From UBA961 sp049426725 (GTDB lineage: Bacteria > Bacteroidota > Ignavibacteria > Kapaibacteriales > UBA961): a DNA stretch of 64,000 bases. The first letter of the stretch is position 1; each line of letters starts with the position of its first letter. The stretch spans positions 115,681 to 179,680 of the forward strand of contig JBMSYN010000002.1 of the NCBI GenBank assembly GCA_049426725.1. Direction: 5' to 3'. The position numbers and the translations under genes were made by a program. A model generated the notes under the pieces. That model was not told the origin of the DNA. It searched no databases and saw nothing but the letters and a program-made list of their open reading frames with translations. Shown one piece after another: positions 55,015 through 64,000 of this stretch.

Positions 55015-56202
55015 TCAACCGAAAAGGCAACCTGATGACCCTGTCCAAGGAAGATTATTGTATCGCGCACCCATCATCAAACCTCGGCCCGTCCTTGCAA
55101 GAGTCATCATCGGAATGGGTTCATCAACTGCATCAGGCCAGATAAGCATGATGCGAATCTCAACTTTGTTTGCTCCGAATGGAGTGTCTATGCAATGAGC
55201 ATAGTTGATTTTCTCCTGAAGCATATACCCCGAACGATCTTCTATGGGTATTGCTTCAATGTCGGATTGCATTGGATTGATGATTACTCCCTTTCCGGCA
55301 AAGGCAAACAGAGGTTTGAGCACAAATGGTTCCAATGAATCCGGAATTTGTTGTAGATCGGAAAGAATACATGATGTCGGAACTGCTTCATGCTCTATGT
55401 GAGGGAGGATATTCTTGCTGATATCAAAATACCAATTGGGATGACCGGCCCATTCGACATCCAATTCTTGATTCCACTGAAATGGCAATTTTACTAAATT
55501 ATCGTCTAATTCATCAGCAATTGCACGATTAAAAATTCTGCGAATCTTTATCCATTTTCCATTTCTGAGATGAAAAAGAGATGTACCTTCTTGTTTGACG
55601 GATTCAATATCAGTGGTTTTCATGCCGGTCAACCGTTCAATTGCTGAAAAATCCGGTTTTGTTTTTTGTTGATCTGGTTTGTATTCGAGAAGGCATGTTT
55701 CATCGGGGTCATGATTGCCAATCAAACTAGTGCGAAGCAAGTCCACATACCGTTTTTCATCAAAATTCCCCAAAAAAGGTGTAAAGGAATCCAGACCATA
55801 TAAATCTTTCATGCACTGTGCAAATCTCAATTGATAGCCAAACAAACTTGGAAATCCTTGCAATTCAACAACTTTCGGAATATATGCTCCTTCTTCGTTT
55901 TGTGTGATTGCAAAGTCTATAACCGTAAAAAGTGGTACTCTTGTTTGATTTGGTACATTATACTTTTGGGGAATCGTAGTAGTTTCTTGATTGGAATATT
56001 TGTGTTTGATGCAGAGTTTCAAGATTTCTTTTGAACTTTGTTCAAGTTGTAATCGCAGGGAATCTTGGACAAAAATGGGCATTTCAGCCACTCGAAATTC
56101 AATTGAAGTACCACAAGATTCTTGAAGTGCATGAAGGAATTGCTCATGTTTTGCATCAGTAAAGAGATGCTCTTTGAAATATGTTTGCATTTCTGAATTC
56201 AT
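55015..56202 (-). CDS. Uncharacterised ATP-grasp-like protein
   Basis: A 395-residue soluble protein I do not recognise by name. Its C-terminal third looks like the ATP-binding half of an ATP-grasp fold: FVLKPLFAFAGKGVIINP (lysine and glycine loop, about residues 292-309), GYMLQEKINYA, VEIRIMLIWP and a closing TGRGLMMGARYNN with conserved basic residues. The N-terminal part has DFAITQNEEGAYIPKVVELQG, which also looks conserved. ATP-grasp enzymes join an amine to a carboxylate, often making peptides or natural products. It ends four bases before a possible upstream ATG of the ECF gene. The substrate is unknown. Confidence 0.6.
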   Translation of the reverse strand: MNSEMQTYFKEHLFTDAKHEQFLHALQESCGTSIEFRVAEMPIFVQDSLRLQLEQSSKEILKLCIKHKYSNQETTTIPQKYNVPNQTRVPLFTVIDFAITQNEEGAYIPKVVELQGFPSLFGYQLRFAQCMKDLYGLDSFTPFLGNFDEKRYVDLLRTSLIGNHDPDETCLLEYKPDQQKTKPDFSAIERLTGMKTTDIESVKQEGTSLFHLRNGKWIKIRRIFNRAIADELDDNLVKLPFQWNQELDVEWAGHPNWYFDISKNILPHIEHEAVPTSCILSDLQQIPDSLEPFVLKPLFAFAGKGVIINPMQSDIEAIPIEDRSGYMLQEKINYAHCIDTPFGANKVEIRIMLIWPDAVDEPIPMMTLARTGRGLMMGARYNNLPWTGSSGCLFG

Positions 56203-56260
56203 AACTCAACTTAGTGATTCCTTGTGATTTAACCATTCGGTAGACATACTCTGCATTTCG

Positions 56261-56268
56261 TAGATTTG
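56261..56268 (+). promoter_or_regulatory. -7 box of the acpS operon
   Basis: TAGATTTG, followed by CA, matches TAnnTTTG; the start codon is 22 bases later. No TTTG box is found at the usual distance. Confidence 0.45.
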
Positions 56269-56289
56269 CATAATACTTGGAAATCAAAT

Positions 56290-56706
56290 ATGATACTTGG
56301 CATTGGAACGGACATAGTTGACATCGCAAGAATAGAATCTGCTATCAATCAATATGGTGATGCATTTTTGCGTAGGATATTCACACATGTAGAACAGGCA
56401 TATTGTGAATCGTATGCACAGAAGAAGATGCCTCATTATGCAGCGCGTTTTGCCGTTAAGGAAGCATTCAGCAAAGCGATTGGAACAGGCATCACCAAAG
56501 GTTTTGCATTCAAAGATGTAGGAGTAGTCAATGAAAAAGGAGGCAAACCATGCATCGTTTTGTCAGGGCTCATGCTTGAAACTTGGGGTGCATACACAAT
56601 TCATGTATCGATTTCACATACAGATAGTGTTGCCATGGCTGTGGTGATTTTGGAATCTGAGAAGGAGTTTAATCAAGACATTTCATTGCCGGGGTCACAA
56701 TCATGA
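56290..56706 (+). CDS. acpS: Holo-[acyl-carrier-protein] synthase
   Basis: Starting at ATG 56290 gives 138 residues (MILGIGTDIVDIARIE); an earlier TTG is too near the promoter box. AcpS moves 4'-phosphopantetheine from CoA to apo-ACP. The metal ligands lie in GTDIVDI (aspartate 8) and in RFAVKEAFSKAIG (glutamate), and the product end SISHTDSVAMAVV is standard. The gene overlaps lysC by four bases, and lysC overlaps the PAP2 gene, forming a tight three-gene operon. With coaD and plsY, it covers several lipid-related steps in this window. Confidence 0.95.
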   Translation: MILGIGTDIVDIARIESAINQYGDAFLRRIFTHVEQAYCESYAQKKMPHYAARFAVKEAFSKAIGTGITKGFAFKDVGVVNEKGGKPCIVLSGLMLETWGAYTIHVSISHTDSVAMAVVILESEKEFNQDISLPGSQS

Positions 56707-58049
56707 TTATCATGAAATTTGGTGGAACTTCCGTTCAGGATGCCAAAGCGATGTCAAATGTGAATTCCATTGCAAGTCAATATCAAGATGAGCCAATATT
56801 GATTGTCTCTTCAGCATGTTCCGGTATGACGAGTGAATTATTGAAATTGGCAAATGACTCAGTTCATATCAGCGATGATGAAAGAAATGCTCGAATTGAT
56901 GCGATGCGAGATCGGCATCTTGGTATAGCAGGTGATTTGGGAGTTGGAGACGCTGCTCGAGATAACATACTTGATTTATGCGAGATGCTTCGCATGACAT
57001 GTGAGGGAGTGGCCTTGCTCGGTGAATGTACTCCACGCTCATGTGATGGTATTGCTGCATTTGGAGAATTGCTTTCAACTGTGATACTTAATCATTTGCT
57101 ACAACAACACCATTCATGCATGTGGTTTGATGCGAGAAAGGTTATTACTACAGATACATCCTATCAACAGGCGAATATTGATTTTCAGCAGACGGAAATC
57201 AAGGCAAGGGAAGTCTTGCTTCCTCTTTTTGCATCAAATAGAATCATCATAACTCAGGGATTTATAGCATCTGATATCCATGACAATACAACGACATTGG
57301 GTAGAGGTGGTTCTGATTATTCAGCGGCATTGTTTGGTGCAGCATTAAACGCAAAAGAAATCATCATTTGGACAGATGTCAGTGGTATTGCCAGTGCAGA
57401 TCCCCGCTTGATATCCGATGCTCATTTCATCAAGAGAATGAGTTTTGATGAAGCGAGGATGTTGTCATTTTTTGGGGCAAAAGTACTTCATCCTGAGACG
57501 CTCATCCCCGCATTGCGCAAGAATATCCCAGTGCATGTGCGCAATACCTTCAAAAGTTCTGATATTGGAACCACAATTACGCAAAAAGGTGATGAGCATG
57601 CTACGGGATTCCGTTCCGTTATTGGAAAGCAATCCGTTATATGCTTGAGCATTCATGGGATGGCAGGGAGCAAGTATCATGAAAACAAGAATACAATACT
57701 TCATGAACTCTTGCATTTGACTGGTGTAGAGCCAGTGTTGCAAGCTAATGTGGGTGATTCTGAAGTTTTAATCTATGATGCTCCAATCCAATTTTTCAAA
57801 GGATATCGTACAAAAGAGAATCTTTCAATGAATATTACTGTCGAAGAATTTTCACTGATTAGTGCGATAGGACCAAATTTGCGATCTGAGCATTCCAAAG
57901 ATGCTGTGAAGATATTTCATGAAACTGTTTTACAATATTGTTCTCAGCCCATATTTATAAGTGGCATACAGCCAAACACTCTTTCAGCGCTGGTACCCGG
58001 AGATATATCGCAAAGCATTCTGAAAGAACTTCACCTACATTGTTCATGA
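56703..58049 (+). CDS. lysC: Aspartate kinase (monofunctional, two ACT domains)
   Basis: A 448-residue aspartokinase that phosphorylates aspartate, the first step towards lysine, threonine, methionine and isoleucine. The opening IIMKFGGTSVQ is the kinase signature, LGRGGSDYSAALFGAAL is the second, and the C-terminal 150 residues carry two ACT domains (SIHGMAGSKYHENK; then LISAIGPNLRSEH) that bind feedback amino acids. The length suits the single-function type. It overlaps acpS by four bases upstream and the PAP2 gene by four downstream. Confidence 0.95.
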   Translation: MIIMKFGGTSVQDAKAMSNVNSIASQYQDEPILIVSSACSGMTSELLKLANDSVHISDDERNARIDAMRDRHLGIAGDLGVGDAARDNILDLCEMLRMTCEGVALLGECTPRSCDGIAAFGELLSTVILNHLLQQHHSCMWFDARKVITTDTSYQQANIDFQQTEIKAREVLLPLFASNRIIITQGFIASDIHDNTTTLGRGGSDYSAALFGAALNAKEIIIWTDVSGIASADPRLISDAHFIKRMSFDEARMLSFFGAKVLHPETLIPALRKNIPVHVRNTFKSSDIGTTITQKGDEHATGFRSVIGKQSVICLSIHGMAGSKYHENKNTILHELLHLTGVEPVLQANVGDSEVLIYDAPIQFFKGYRTKENLSMNITVEEFSLISAIGPNLRSEHSKDAVKIFHETVLQYCSQPIFISGIQPNTLSALVPGDISQSILKELHLHCS

Positions 58050-58858
58050 ATCGATTATTCACCATAATATATCTTTTTGGAATATTGGCAGTGATGCCGA
58101 ATCTAGAGGCAGAAGAGCGCATTGATTCTGTTTTTGTTTCTGATTTCAATGCTGGTGTTGGGGATCTTTCTTATGTGGGAAATCAGATTCTTCATGCCTC
58201 CGAAGAATCACTATTGAATGTCGGCATTGTATTGGGCACATCAATTTTAGCCATGCCGCTTGATGAAGAGATGAGAAGCATCTCTCAAAGAAATAGATCC
58301 ACTCTTGACGGAAGTTTGCTATCCTTTGCAAATGGATATGGTGAATTACTGTATCCGGCATTAGGCACGGTTGGAATTTATGGTCTTGGCTTGGGTTTTG
58401 AAGATGAGCGCATGCGGTTTTTTTCTCGAAAAACTTTTACATCATTAATGGTTGCCGGAGTCATGACTACTGCAATAAAGTCGATTGTGGGACGGAGCAG
58501 ACCATTCATGAATGAAGGAAGTCAAACATATACACCATTCAATGTACATGATGCCAGATTATCATTTCCCTCAGGCCATACTACCATTGCATTTGTGATG
58601 AGCGCATCTCTCAGTAAATTGATTGATAGGTGGTGGGCAGATATTGTGCTTTATGGTTTGGCAACCGGAACTGCTTATGCCCGTATGCACAATGACAGAC
58701 ATTGGCTATCTGATACAATTCTAGGTGGAGCAATTGGGTATTTTGCAACTCAATGGGTATATGATGCCGATGAAAATACCACTAAATCTTCCTCAAAAGC
58801 CAGTTTAATTCCCATAATCTCCCCTAATTCTTTAGGAATCATTGTTAATATTGAATGA
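58046..58858 (+). CDS. PAP2 family membrane phosphatase
   Basis: Starting at ATG 58046 (ATGA overlap with the lysC stop) gives 270 residues. A signal-like helix (residues 1-22) is followed by about five more. The three phosphatase motifs are complete: KSIVGRSRP, FPSGHT and RMHNDRHWLSD. Family members dephosphorylate phosphatidic acid, phosphatidylglycerol phosphate or undecaprenyl pyrophosphate outside the inner membrane; the substrate here is not readable. It has a long periplasm-like N-terminal stretch with acidic residues (ERIDSVFVSDFN). Confidence 0.92.
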   Translation: MNRLFTIIYLFGILAVMPNLEAEERIDSVFVSDFNAGVGDLSYVGNQILHASEESLLNVGIVLGTSILAMPLDEEMRSISQRNRSTLDGSLLSFANGYGELLYPALGTVGIYGLGLGFEDERMRFFSRKTFTSLMVAGVMTTAIKSIVGRSRPFMNEGSQTYTPFNVHDARLSFPSGHTTIAFVMSASLSKLIDRWWADIVLYGLATGTAYARMHNDRHWLSDTILGGAIGYFATQWVYDADENTTKSSSKASLIPIISPNSLGIIVNIE

Positions 58859-59132
58859 AGCTATACAGGCAATTAACAAGGGGTTGCAATTCCTATTTTT
58901 TTTGTTATTTTACATTACCATTTCATGATGTTTGACATCATGGACCACTTATATCACCAGCGGATAATATCCGACCACAGCAAATGAGCATCAATTGAGG
59001 GGTTTGCTCAAATCAAAATGATGGAATCTGTGCTCACAAGCATGGACTCTTTATTCGATGTTCCATACTCAAAATGACCGCATTATCTAGCGATAGTTCA
59101 CTTTATGTATCATCATTACTCATGGAGTAAGT
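58859..59132 (+). promoter_or_regulatory. Upstream region of the SusC gene with a perfect inverted repeat
   Basis: The 274 bases hold no gene. An inverted repeat CATGATGT-TTG-ACATCATG occupies 58924-58942; it could be an operator or a hairpin. No clear promoter box matches the window consensus. The ribosome site GGAGTAAGT lies just before the ATG at 59133. Confidence 0.4.
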
Positions 59133-62100
59133 ATGAAAAAATTGTTTTACTCATCTCTCATTCTTGGATTGATGCTGACTGTTCAGTTTGCATTTGCACA
59201 AGAGAGGGTGGTTTCGGGTAAAGTTACGAATGCAAAAGGTGCGCCCTTACCCGGTGCCACAATTTTGGTAAAAGGTACCACTTCCGGTGCTTTTGCAAAG
59301 TCTGACGGTAAATATAAGGTCACTGTTCCGGCTAATGGGAAAGTGCTTGTATTTAAAATGGTAGGAATGAAAACCAAGGAAGTGACCTTGGGTTCATCAG
59401 ACAATGTTGATGTCAGTTTGCAGGATGATGCAACTCGAAGCGAAGATGTAGTTGTAACTGCTATCGGTATTGAACAACAAAAGCGTTCACTTACCTATGC
59501 AACGCAAAAGGTTGATGGTACTGCTTTGACCCAATCCAAAGAGGCCAATATTGTTGGTGGATTGGCCGGAAAAATTGCCGGTGTGCAAGTCACCAATTCA
59601 ACAGGGGCAGCTGGCGGTTCTTCATATATCCGCATCCGTGGTGCTTCTTCCATCACTGGTGATAATCAGCCATTGTTTGTTATTGATGGTATTCCAATCG
59701 ACAATTCACAATTGAACACCGAAAGTGGTTTGGCGGGTGTTGCATATTCAAATCGTGCCGTTGACATTAATCCGGATGATATCGAATCAGTGAATGTGTT
59801 GAAAGGCGCCGCAGCAACATCTCTCTATGGTATTCGCGCAGCTTCTGGTGCAATCATCATCACAACAAAGAAAGGATTGAGCAGTTCAAATGTTGGAAGA
59901 ATGAGTGCAACTTTTTCAACTTCACTTGGTATTGATCAGGTGAATAAATTGCCTGAATTGCAAACAAAATTTTCTCAAGGTTTAAATGGTCAAATCGGTT
60001 CTCCTGTTGCTGCTGCCGCAAATCAGCGTCCTCGTTCATGGGGAGCTGCACTTGATACATTAAGATGGGTAGCTGATCCAAATTGGATTTGGGACAAAAA
60101 TGGTCGCATTGTTGGTCAAAGTGATCCTTCTGCTGCAAATGGTAAGCAGGTTACTCCTTATGACAATCTTGGAGATTTCTTCCGTACAGGTTATACAACA
60201 ACGAATTCATTTTCATTGTCTGGTGGAAACACATCTTCTAACTTTTTCTTGTCATTGTCGAACATGAGCCAATCCGGAGTTACCCCAAAAAATACATTTG
60301 ACAGAACATCGCTTCGTTTGTCTGGCGATCATTCATTTTCCAATGAATTGAAAGTCTCTGGTTCAGTCAATTACACAAAATCAGGTGGTACGAGAATTCA
60401 ACAAGGTTCAAATATTTCTGGTGTTATGCTTGGCTTGCTTCGTACACCAATCACATTTGACAATGCAAATGGCGTGGATGGTGCAGAAAATTCAGAGGCA
60501 TATCAATTTGCGGATGGCAGACAAAGAACCTATCGTGGTTTTGCCGGATTTGACAATCCATATTGGGTTGTGAACAATACACCTTTCACAGATGAAGTAA
60601 ATCGTATTGTTGCTTATGCACAAGCAGATTATACTCCTGCTGATTGGATTAGTGTTATGTATCGCATCGGACAAGATTTCTACTCAGATCGTAGAAAGCA
60701 GATCTATGCAGTGAATTCAAATTCTTATGTGGCAGGTAGAATCATTGAAGATCAATATTTCAATAGTGATATTACGAGTGATCTTATCGTGACATTGAAG
60801 AAAGATTTTGATCAAGATTTAAAAGGAAGTTTGATTCTTGGTCAAAACATGTATTCAAAGAGTTTGGAAAATCTCTATGCTACAGGCGATGCTCTTGTGA
60901 TTCCCGGATTCTACAATATGTCGAATGCCAGCACATTAAATCCAGGTCAATCCATGGTTTCAAAGCGTACTGCAGCGCTGTATGCTGATGCAAAATTGGA
61001 ATACAAAAATTACCTTTATGTGAATGCTACTCTTAGAAATGAGTGGTCAACAACATTGCCTGAAGGCAATAACTCATTCATGTTCGGCTCAGGAAGTCTT
61101 GGTCTCGTTTTGTCTGAACTTATGGGTCCAAGTGAAGAAATTAATTTCTTGAAATTGCGCGCATCGTATGCTTTGGTTGGAAAAGATGCTCCAATCTATG
61201 CGACACAAACATTGTTCACAAAAGCTGGTGTTGCTGATGGTTGGACAAATGGTATTACATTCCCATTCAATGGAAGTGCAGGTTTCCAAATGTCAAGCTC
61301 ACTTGGCGCCGCAGATTTGAAACCAGAAATGAAATCAGAAGTTGAAATCGGATTGGAAGGTAGATTATTCAATAATACCGTGACATTTGATGTCAACTAT
61401 TATGATAATACTTCTACCGACCAAATCTTTGCAGTTCCAACAGCAGCATCAAGTGGCTATACAAGCAAATTGATGAATGCTGGTAGCATCAAAAATAGTG
61501 GTATTGAAATCCAGTTGGGCGCACGTTTGCTTGATGTTGATGGCTTTACAGCAGACCTCAATGTGAACTGGGCAAAAAATGTAAGTGAAGTTGTTTCGCT
61601 TGCAGAAGGTGTTGAGAATATTTACATCAATGGTTTCACAGGTTCTCAAATTAGAGCTGTTGCAGGAAAACCATATGGCACAATCTTTGGCGGTAAATGG
61701 GCTAGAGATTCCGTAACCAATGAACGCATCATTGGTGCAAATGGTTATCCTGTTGTAAGCAGTGAAGAAGGTGAACTTGGAAATATCAATCCTGATTGGA
61801 TTGCAGGTACTAGACTCACTTTGGGTTATAATGGCTTGACTGTTTCTGCTTTGCTTGACATCAAGTCTGGTGGTGTAATGTGGAATGGTACTAGAGGTGC
61901 ATTGGTTAACTATGGTATGGCGAAAGAAACAGAGAATCGTGGCACAACCACAGTATTTGAAGGTGTTCGTCAAGTGAATGGTGCATGGGTTAAAAATGAT
62001 ACAGCTGTGCCTTTAAGTCAGGCATGGTATCTTGGAAATGGTGGTGGTTTTGGAGCTCAGTCTGAAGACTTTGTTGAAGACGCTAGCTATGTTCGTTTGC

Positions 62101-62324
62101 GTGAATTGACAGTGGCTTATGATCTCCCATCATCAATGCTTGAAGGTTCAATGCTTTCACGCATTGGTCTGTCATTTACAGCTCGCAACCTTTGGTTGAG
62201 CACAGATTACAAAGGAATTGACCCCGAAACAAGCTTGATTGGAAATGGCAATGGTCAAGGGATGGATTATTTCCAATTCCCGAATACCAAAAGTTATGTA
62301 TTCAGTTTAAGTCTCGGATTCTAA
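59133..62324 (+). CDS. SusC/RagA family TonB-linked outer membrane protein
   Basis: A 1063-residue SusC-type receptor. Signal peptide residues 1-22 (ending AFAQ). A carboxypeptidase-regulatory-like domain (VSGKVTNAKGAPLPGATI, residues 27-110) is followed by the SusC-specific plug (LFVIDGIPIDNS, NPDDIESVNVLKGAAATSLYG) and a 22-strand barrel ending with a terminal phenylalanine. With its SusD partner downstream it forms a pedal-bin importer for glycans, peptides or other polymers, powered by TonB. No glycan-degrading enzyme, sulfatase or hybrid sensor is near, so the substrate cannot be told. The SusD gene begins 41 bases later. Confidence 0.95.
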   Translation: MKKLFYSSLILGLMLTVQFAFAQERVVSGKVTNAKGAPLPGATILVKGTTSGAFAKSDGKYKVTVPANGKVLVFKMVGMKTKEVTLGSSDNVDVSLQDDATRSEDVVVTAIGIEQQKRSLTYATQKVDGTALTQSKEANIVGGLAGKIAGVQVTNSTGAAGGSSYIRIRGASSITGDNQPLFVIDGIPIDNSQLNTESGLAGVAYSNRAVDINPDDIESVNVLKGAAATSLYGIRAASGAIIITTKKGLSSSNVGRMSATFSTSLGIDQVNKLPELQTKFSQGLNGQIGSPVAAAANQRPRSWGAALDTLRWVADPNWIWDKNGRIVGQSDPSAANGKQVTPYDNLGDFFRTGYTTTNSFSLSGGNTSSNFFLSLSNMSQSGVTPKNTFDRTSLRLSGDHSFSNELKVSGSVNYTKSGGTRIQQGSNISGVMLGLLRTPITFDNANGVDGAENSEAYQFADGRQRTYRGFAGFDNPYWVVNNTPFTDEVNRIVAYAQADYTPADWISVMYRIGQDFYSDRRKQIYAVNSNSYVAGRIIEDQYFNSDITSDLIVTLKKDFDQDLKGSLILGQNMYSKSLENLYATGDALVIPGFYNMSNASTLNPGQSMVSKRTAALYADAKLEYKNYLYVNATLRNEWSTTLPEGNNSFMFGSGSLGLVLSELMGPSEEINFLKLRASYALVGKDAPIYATQTLFTKAGVADGWTNGITFPFNGSAGFQMSSSLGAADLKPEMKSEVEIGLEGRLFNNTVTFDVNYYDNTSTDQIFAVPTAASSGYTSKLMNAGSIKNSGIEIQLGARLLDVDGFTADLNVNWAKNVSEVVSLAEGVENIYINGFTGSQIRAVAGKPYGTIFGGKWARDSVTNERIIGANGYPVVSSEEGELGNINPDWIAGTRLTLGYNGLTVSALLDIKSGGVMWNGTRGALVNYGMAKETENRGTTTVFEGVRQVNGAWVKNDTAVPLSQAWYLGNGGGFGAQSEDFVEDASYVRLRELTVAYDLPSSMLEGSMLSRIGLSFTARNLWLSTDYKGIDPETSLIGNGNGQGMDYFQFPNTKSYVFSLSLGF

Positions 62325-62365
62325 TTTCCACTTTCACTTCAACTACAATAGATAGGTAATTAATT

Positions 62366-63709
62366 ATGAAAAAATATCTTGTCATTTTTATTCTGGGATT
62401 TACGGCGCTGACTTTTTCAGCATGTGATTCTTGGGTTGACAATACAATAAATGTCGATCCCAATAATCCTGTTGATGCGCCAATCAATCTAGTTCTGCCT
62501 TCTGCTGAAGTTTCGCTAGCCTATGTGGTGGGTGGTGATCTCAGCAGATTTACCGGCGTTTGGATGCAACATTTCCAAGGTGTAGATCGCCAATTCGAAC
62601 CAATCAACAGATATCAACAAACTGAATCTGACATTGACAATACCTGGCAAACATTGTATCAGACCACTCTTAACAGTTTGCGTATCGTTGAATCAAAAGC
62701 TAATGAGTCTAATTCTCCTCACTACAGAGGAATCGCTCGTATTTTGATGGCTGCAACTTATGGTCATATTGCAGATGTTTGGGGCGATGCTCCATTCAGC
62801 GAGGCAATTGGTGGAAATTCCAATTTGAAACCGAAATATGACAAAGCTCAAGACATCTATGCAGGCATTCAGAAAATGCTAGATGATGGAATTGCAGATT
62901 GCGGTTCAGCTACAAGCACATTAAAACCTAATGCAGGGTCCGATGTAATCTATGCTGGTAATATGGCGAAGTGGATCAAGGCTGCTCATGCACTTAAGGC
63001 TCGCTATCATTGGAGACTTGGCAATAGTGCAAGTGCATTGACTTCAATTGCAAACGCAATCGGGGCTCAAGCAGATGATGCCATGGTAAAGTTCTCGCTC
63101 GATCCAACAGGTGAAAATCCATTGTCACAATTTATGTCACAAAGAAGTGGCTATATGACAGTCGGTGTAAAACTTGTTGAATTGATGAATGGATCCGAGG
63201 ATCCACGTAGGGATGCTTATATTTTAGCAGACAAGGATGGTAAGTTCACTACTGATTGCGATCCAGGCCCATTATTTGCAAGCTCAGATTCACCAGTTCC
63301 AATTGTGACTTATGCAGAAATGATGTTCATTAGAGCAGAAATCAAAGTTGCTCAAAATGAAGATGTAGATGCAAAACAGTCATACACAAATGGAATTAAA
63401 GCTTCCATGGCATTGGCAGGTGTAAGTGATGCAGAAGTAACCACTTATCTTGGTAGAGCTGATGTAATGCCTTCAACAGCACTTACATTGAAGCATGTTA
63501 TGGAGCAAAAATTCCTTGCCATGTATACTCAACCCGAAACATTCTCTGATTGGAGAAGAACGGGCATTCCGGCATTGACTGCCCCTACCGGTGCAGTTAG
63601 TAGCACACCAAGAAGATTCCTTTACCCACTTAGTGAGCGTTTATACAATTCCGCTAATTACCCAACTGGCGTGACAACCGGTACCAGAATTTTCTGGGAT
63701 AATAAGTAA
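62366..63709 (+). CDS. SusD/RagB-like surface lipoprotein
   Basis: A 447-residue lipoprotein. The signal peptide ends in the lipobox FSAC (cysteine 20). TPR-like helical repeats follow, with the SusD-like family core: WQTLYQTTLNSLRIVESKA, GIARILMAATYGHIADVWGDAPFSEA, NMAKWIKAAHALKARYHWRLG, and WRRTGIPAL near the end. It is of the SusD-like-2 kind. It sits on the outer face of the outer membrane as the lid of the SusC channel and helps bind the cargo. The pair lies with no other transport gene. A terminator follows. Confidence 0.93.
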   Translation: MKKYLVIFILGFTALTFSACDSWVDNTINVDPNNPVDAPINLVLPSAEVSLAYVVGGDLSRFTGVWMQHFQGVDRQFEPINRYQQTESDIDNTWQTLYQTTLNSLRIVESKANESNSPHYRGIARILMAATYGHIADVWGDAPFSEAIGGNSNLKPKYDKAQDIYAGIQKMLDDGIADCGSATSTLKPNAGSDVIYAGNMAKWIKAAHALKARYHWRLGNSASALTSIANAIGAQADDAMVKFSLDPTGENPLSQFMSQRSGYMTVGVKLVELMNGSEDPRRDAYILADKDGKFTTDCDPGPLFASSDSPVPIVTYAEMMFIRAEIKVAQNEDVDAKQSYTNGIKASMALAGVSDAEVTTYLGRADVMPSTALTLKHVMEQKFLAMYTQPETFSDWRRTGIPALTAPTGAVSSTPRRFLYPLSERLYNSANYPTGVTTGTRIFWDNK

Positions 63710-63733
63710 AGACCTAAGTCTTTGAGAATTCAA

Positions 63734-63768
63734 AAGCTCGGATATTATGTATCCGGGCTTTTTTTTTG
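63734..63768 (+). terminator. Rho-independent terminator after the SusC/SusD genes
   Basis: AAGCTCGGAT pairs with ATCCGGGCTT (one G-U) around seven bases, followed by eight T. Confidence 0.9.
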
Positions 63769-63839
63769 TTTTTCAGGAACCAGATTTGATGCAGCTCTGT
63801 TGCCAATCTCCTGTACACAGTATTGTGAATAATTAGAAT

Positions 63840-63869
63840 TTTGGCAATCCAAAGTTTCTTTATATTTTG
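63840..63869 (+). promoter_or_regulatory. Promoter of the gene at the window end
   Basis: TTTG at 63840-63843, 19 bases, TATTTTG at 63863-63869. The gene at 63936 starts 66 bases later. Confidence 0.6.
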
Positions 63870-63935
63870 CTTATTGACTTACCCCTCCAGAGCTCATTAT
63901 TTTGATTGTTTTTTTTCACTTAACCCATACATATT

Positions 63936-64000
63936 ATGAAAAGAGTGCTTCTCCTTGTATTGCTGATGGTGTCGGCAATTACATCTTCCCAAGCAGGAGG
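63936..64000 (+). CDS. Exported protein, 3' truncated by the window end
   Basis: Only 21 codons are seen. They read as a signal peptide: two basic residues, then a hydrophobic stretch LLLVLLMVSAIT ending SSQAG. A promoter of the window's usual form lies before it. The mature protein is outside the window; its nature cannot be stated. Confidence 0.65.
   Translation, partial: MKRVLLLVLLMVSAITSSQAG

Overview
The window comes from an A+T-rich member of the Bacteroidota/Chlorobiota (FCB) group. The evidence is four secreted proteins with type IX secretion C-terminal domains (T9SS CTDs), a SusC/SusD pair, ECF sigma and RseP-type genes of the kind found in that group, and promoters of Bacteroidota shape: TTTG, about 18-23 bases, then TA(N)1-2TTTG. 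A Kapabacteria- or Ignavibacteria-like lineage is my inference; the window has no rRNA to settle it. I see no phage, insertion sequence, CRISPR array or other mobile DNA. This is ordinary chromosome, densely packed with operons.

Layout. 1-4.2 kb: two tandem Omp28-type T9SS cargo proteins, the first cut by the window edge. 4.3-7.9 kb: nuoE, an inactive-looking rhomboid, zapA, a strongly structured non-coding RNA candidate (6S-like position), and rny. 8-9.8 kb: thiolase and an N-terminally extended coaD. 9.8-15.6 kb (minus): an operon of an EamA transporter, a DUF5522 protein, a TonB-dependent receptor, phytoene/squalene synthase and LD-carboxypeptidase. 15.7-17.4 kb: ymdB and a flavin reductase. 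17.7-23.5 kb: a giant GEVED/beta-helix T9SS protein. 23.6-25.2 kb: transaldolase, a thioredoxin-fold protein and PaaD. 25.3-26.7 kb (minus): an unknown membrane protein. 26.8-28.4 kb: lysine 6-aminotransferase behind a long leader. 28.5-32.9 kb (minus): carA, paaG, pfkA and rseP. 33.2-36.1 kb: a third Omp28/T9SS protein.

36.1-41.5 kb (minus): plsY, gpsA, an M50 protease, a GT39-like glycosyltransferase, thioredoxin and TauE. 41.6-43 kb: an orphan C-terminal half of ClpB. 43-47 kb (minus): ccmB, a CDF transporter, pckA and a response regulator with a degenerate receiver. 47-50.5 kb: an NTF2-like protein, then prs-rplY, tRNA-Gln(UUG) and xseA. 50.7-52.8 kb: aspartate aminotransferase and a DUF58 protein. 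52.8-56.2 kb (minus): an ECF sigma, a membrane anti-sigma and a TlpA-like thioredoxin, preceded by an ATP-grasp-like protein. 56.3-58.9 kb: acpS, lysC and a PAP2 phosphatase. 59.1-63.7 kb: a SusC/SusD pair. The window ends in the signal peptide of a new exported protein.

Most genes are housekeeping: phospholipid synthesis (plsY, gpsA, acpS), central carbon (pckA, pfkA, transaldolase), nucleotides (carA, prs), RNA decay (rny, ymdB) and envelope quality control (two site-2 proteases and the ECF module). The points most worth a second look are the structured RNA between zapA and rny, the ClpB half-protein with its own ribosome binding site, the roughly 250-base leader of the lysine aminotransferase, the pseudo-receiver regulator, the rhomboid lacking its catalytic histidine, and the consistent promoter pattern.
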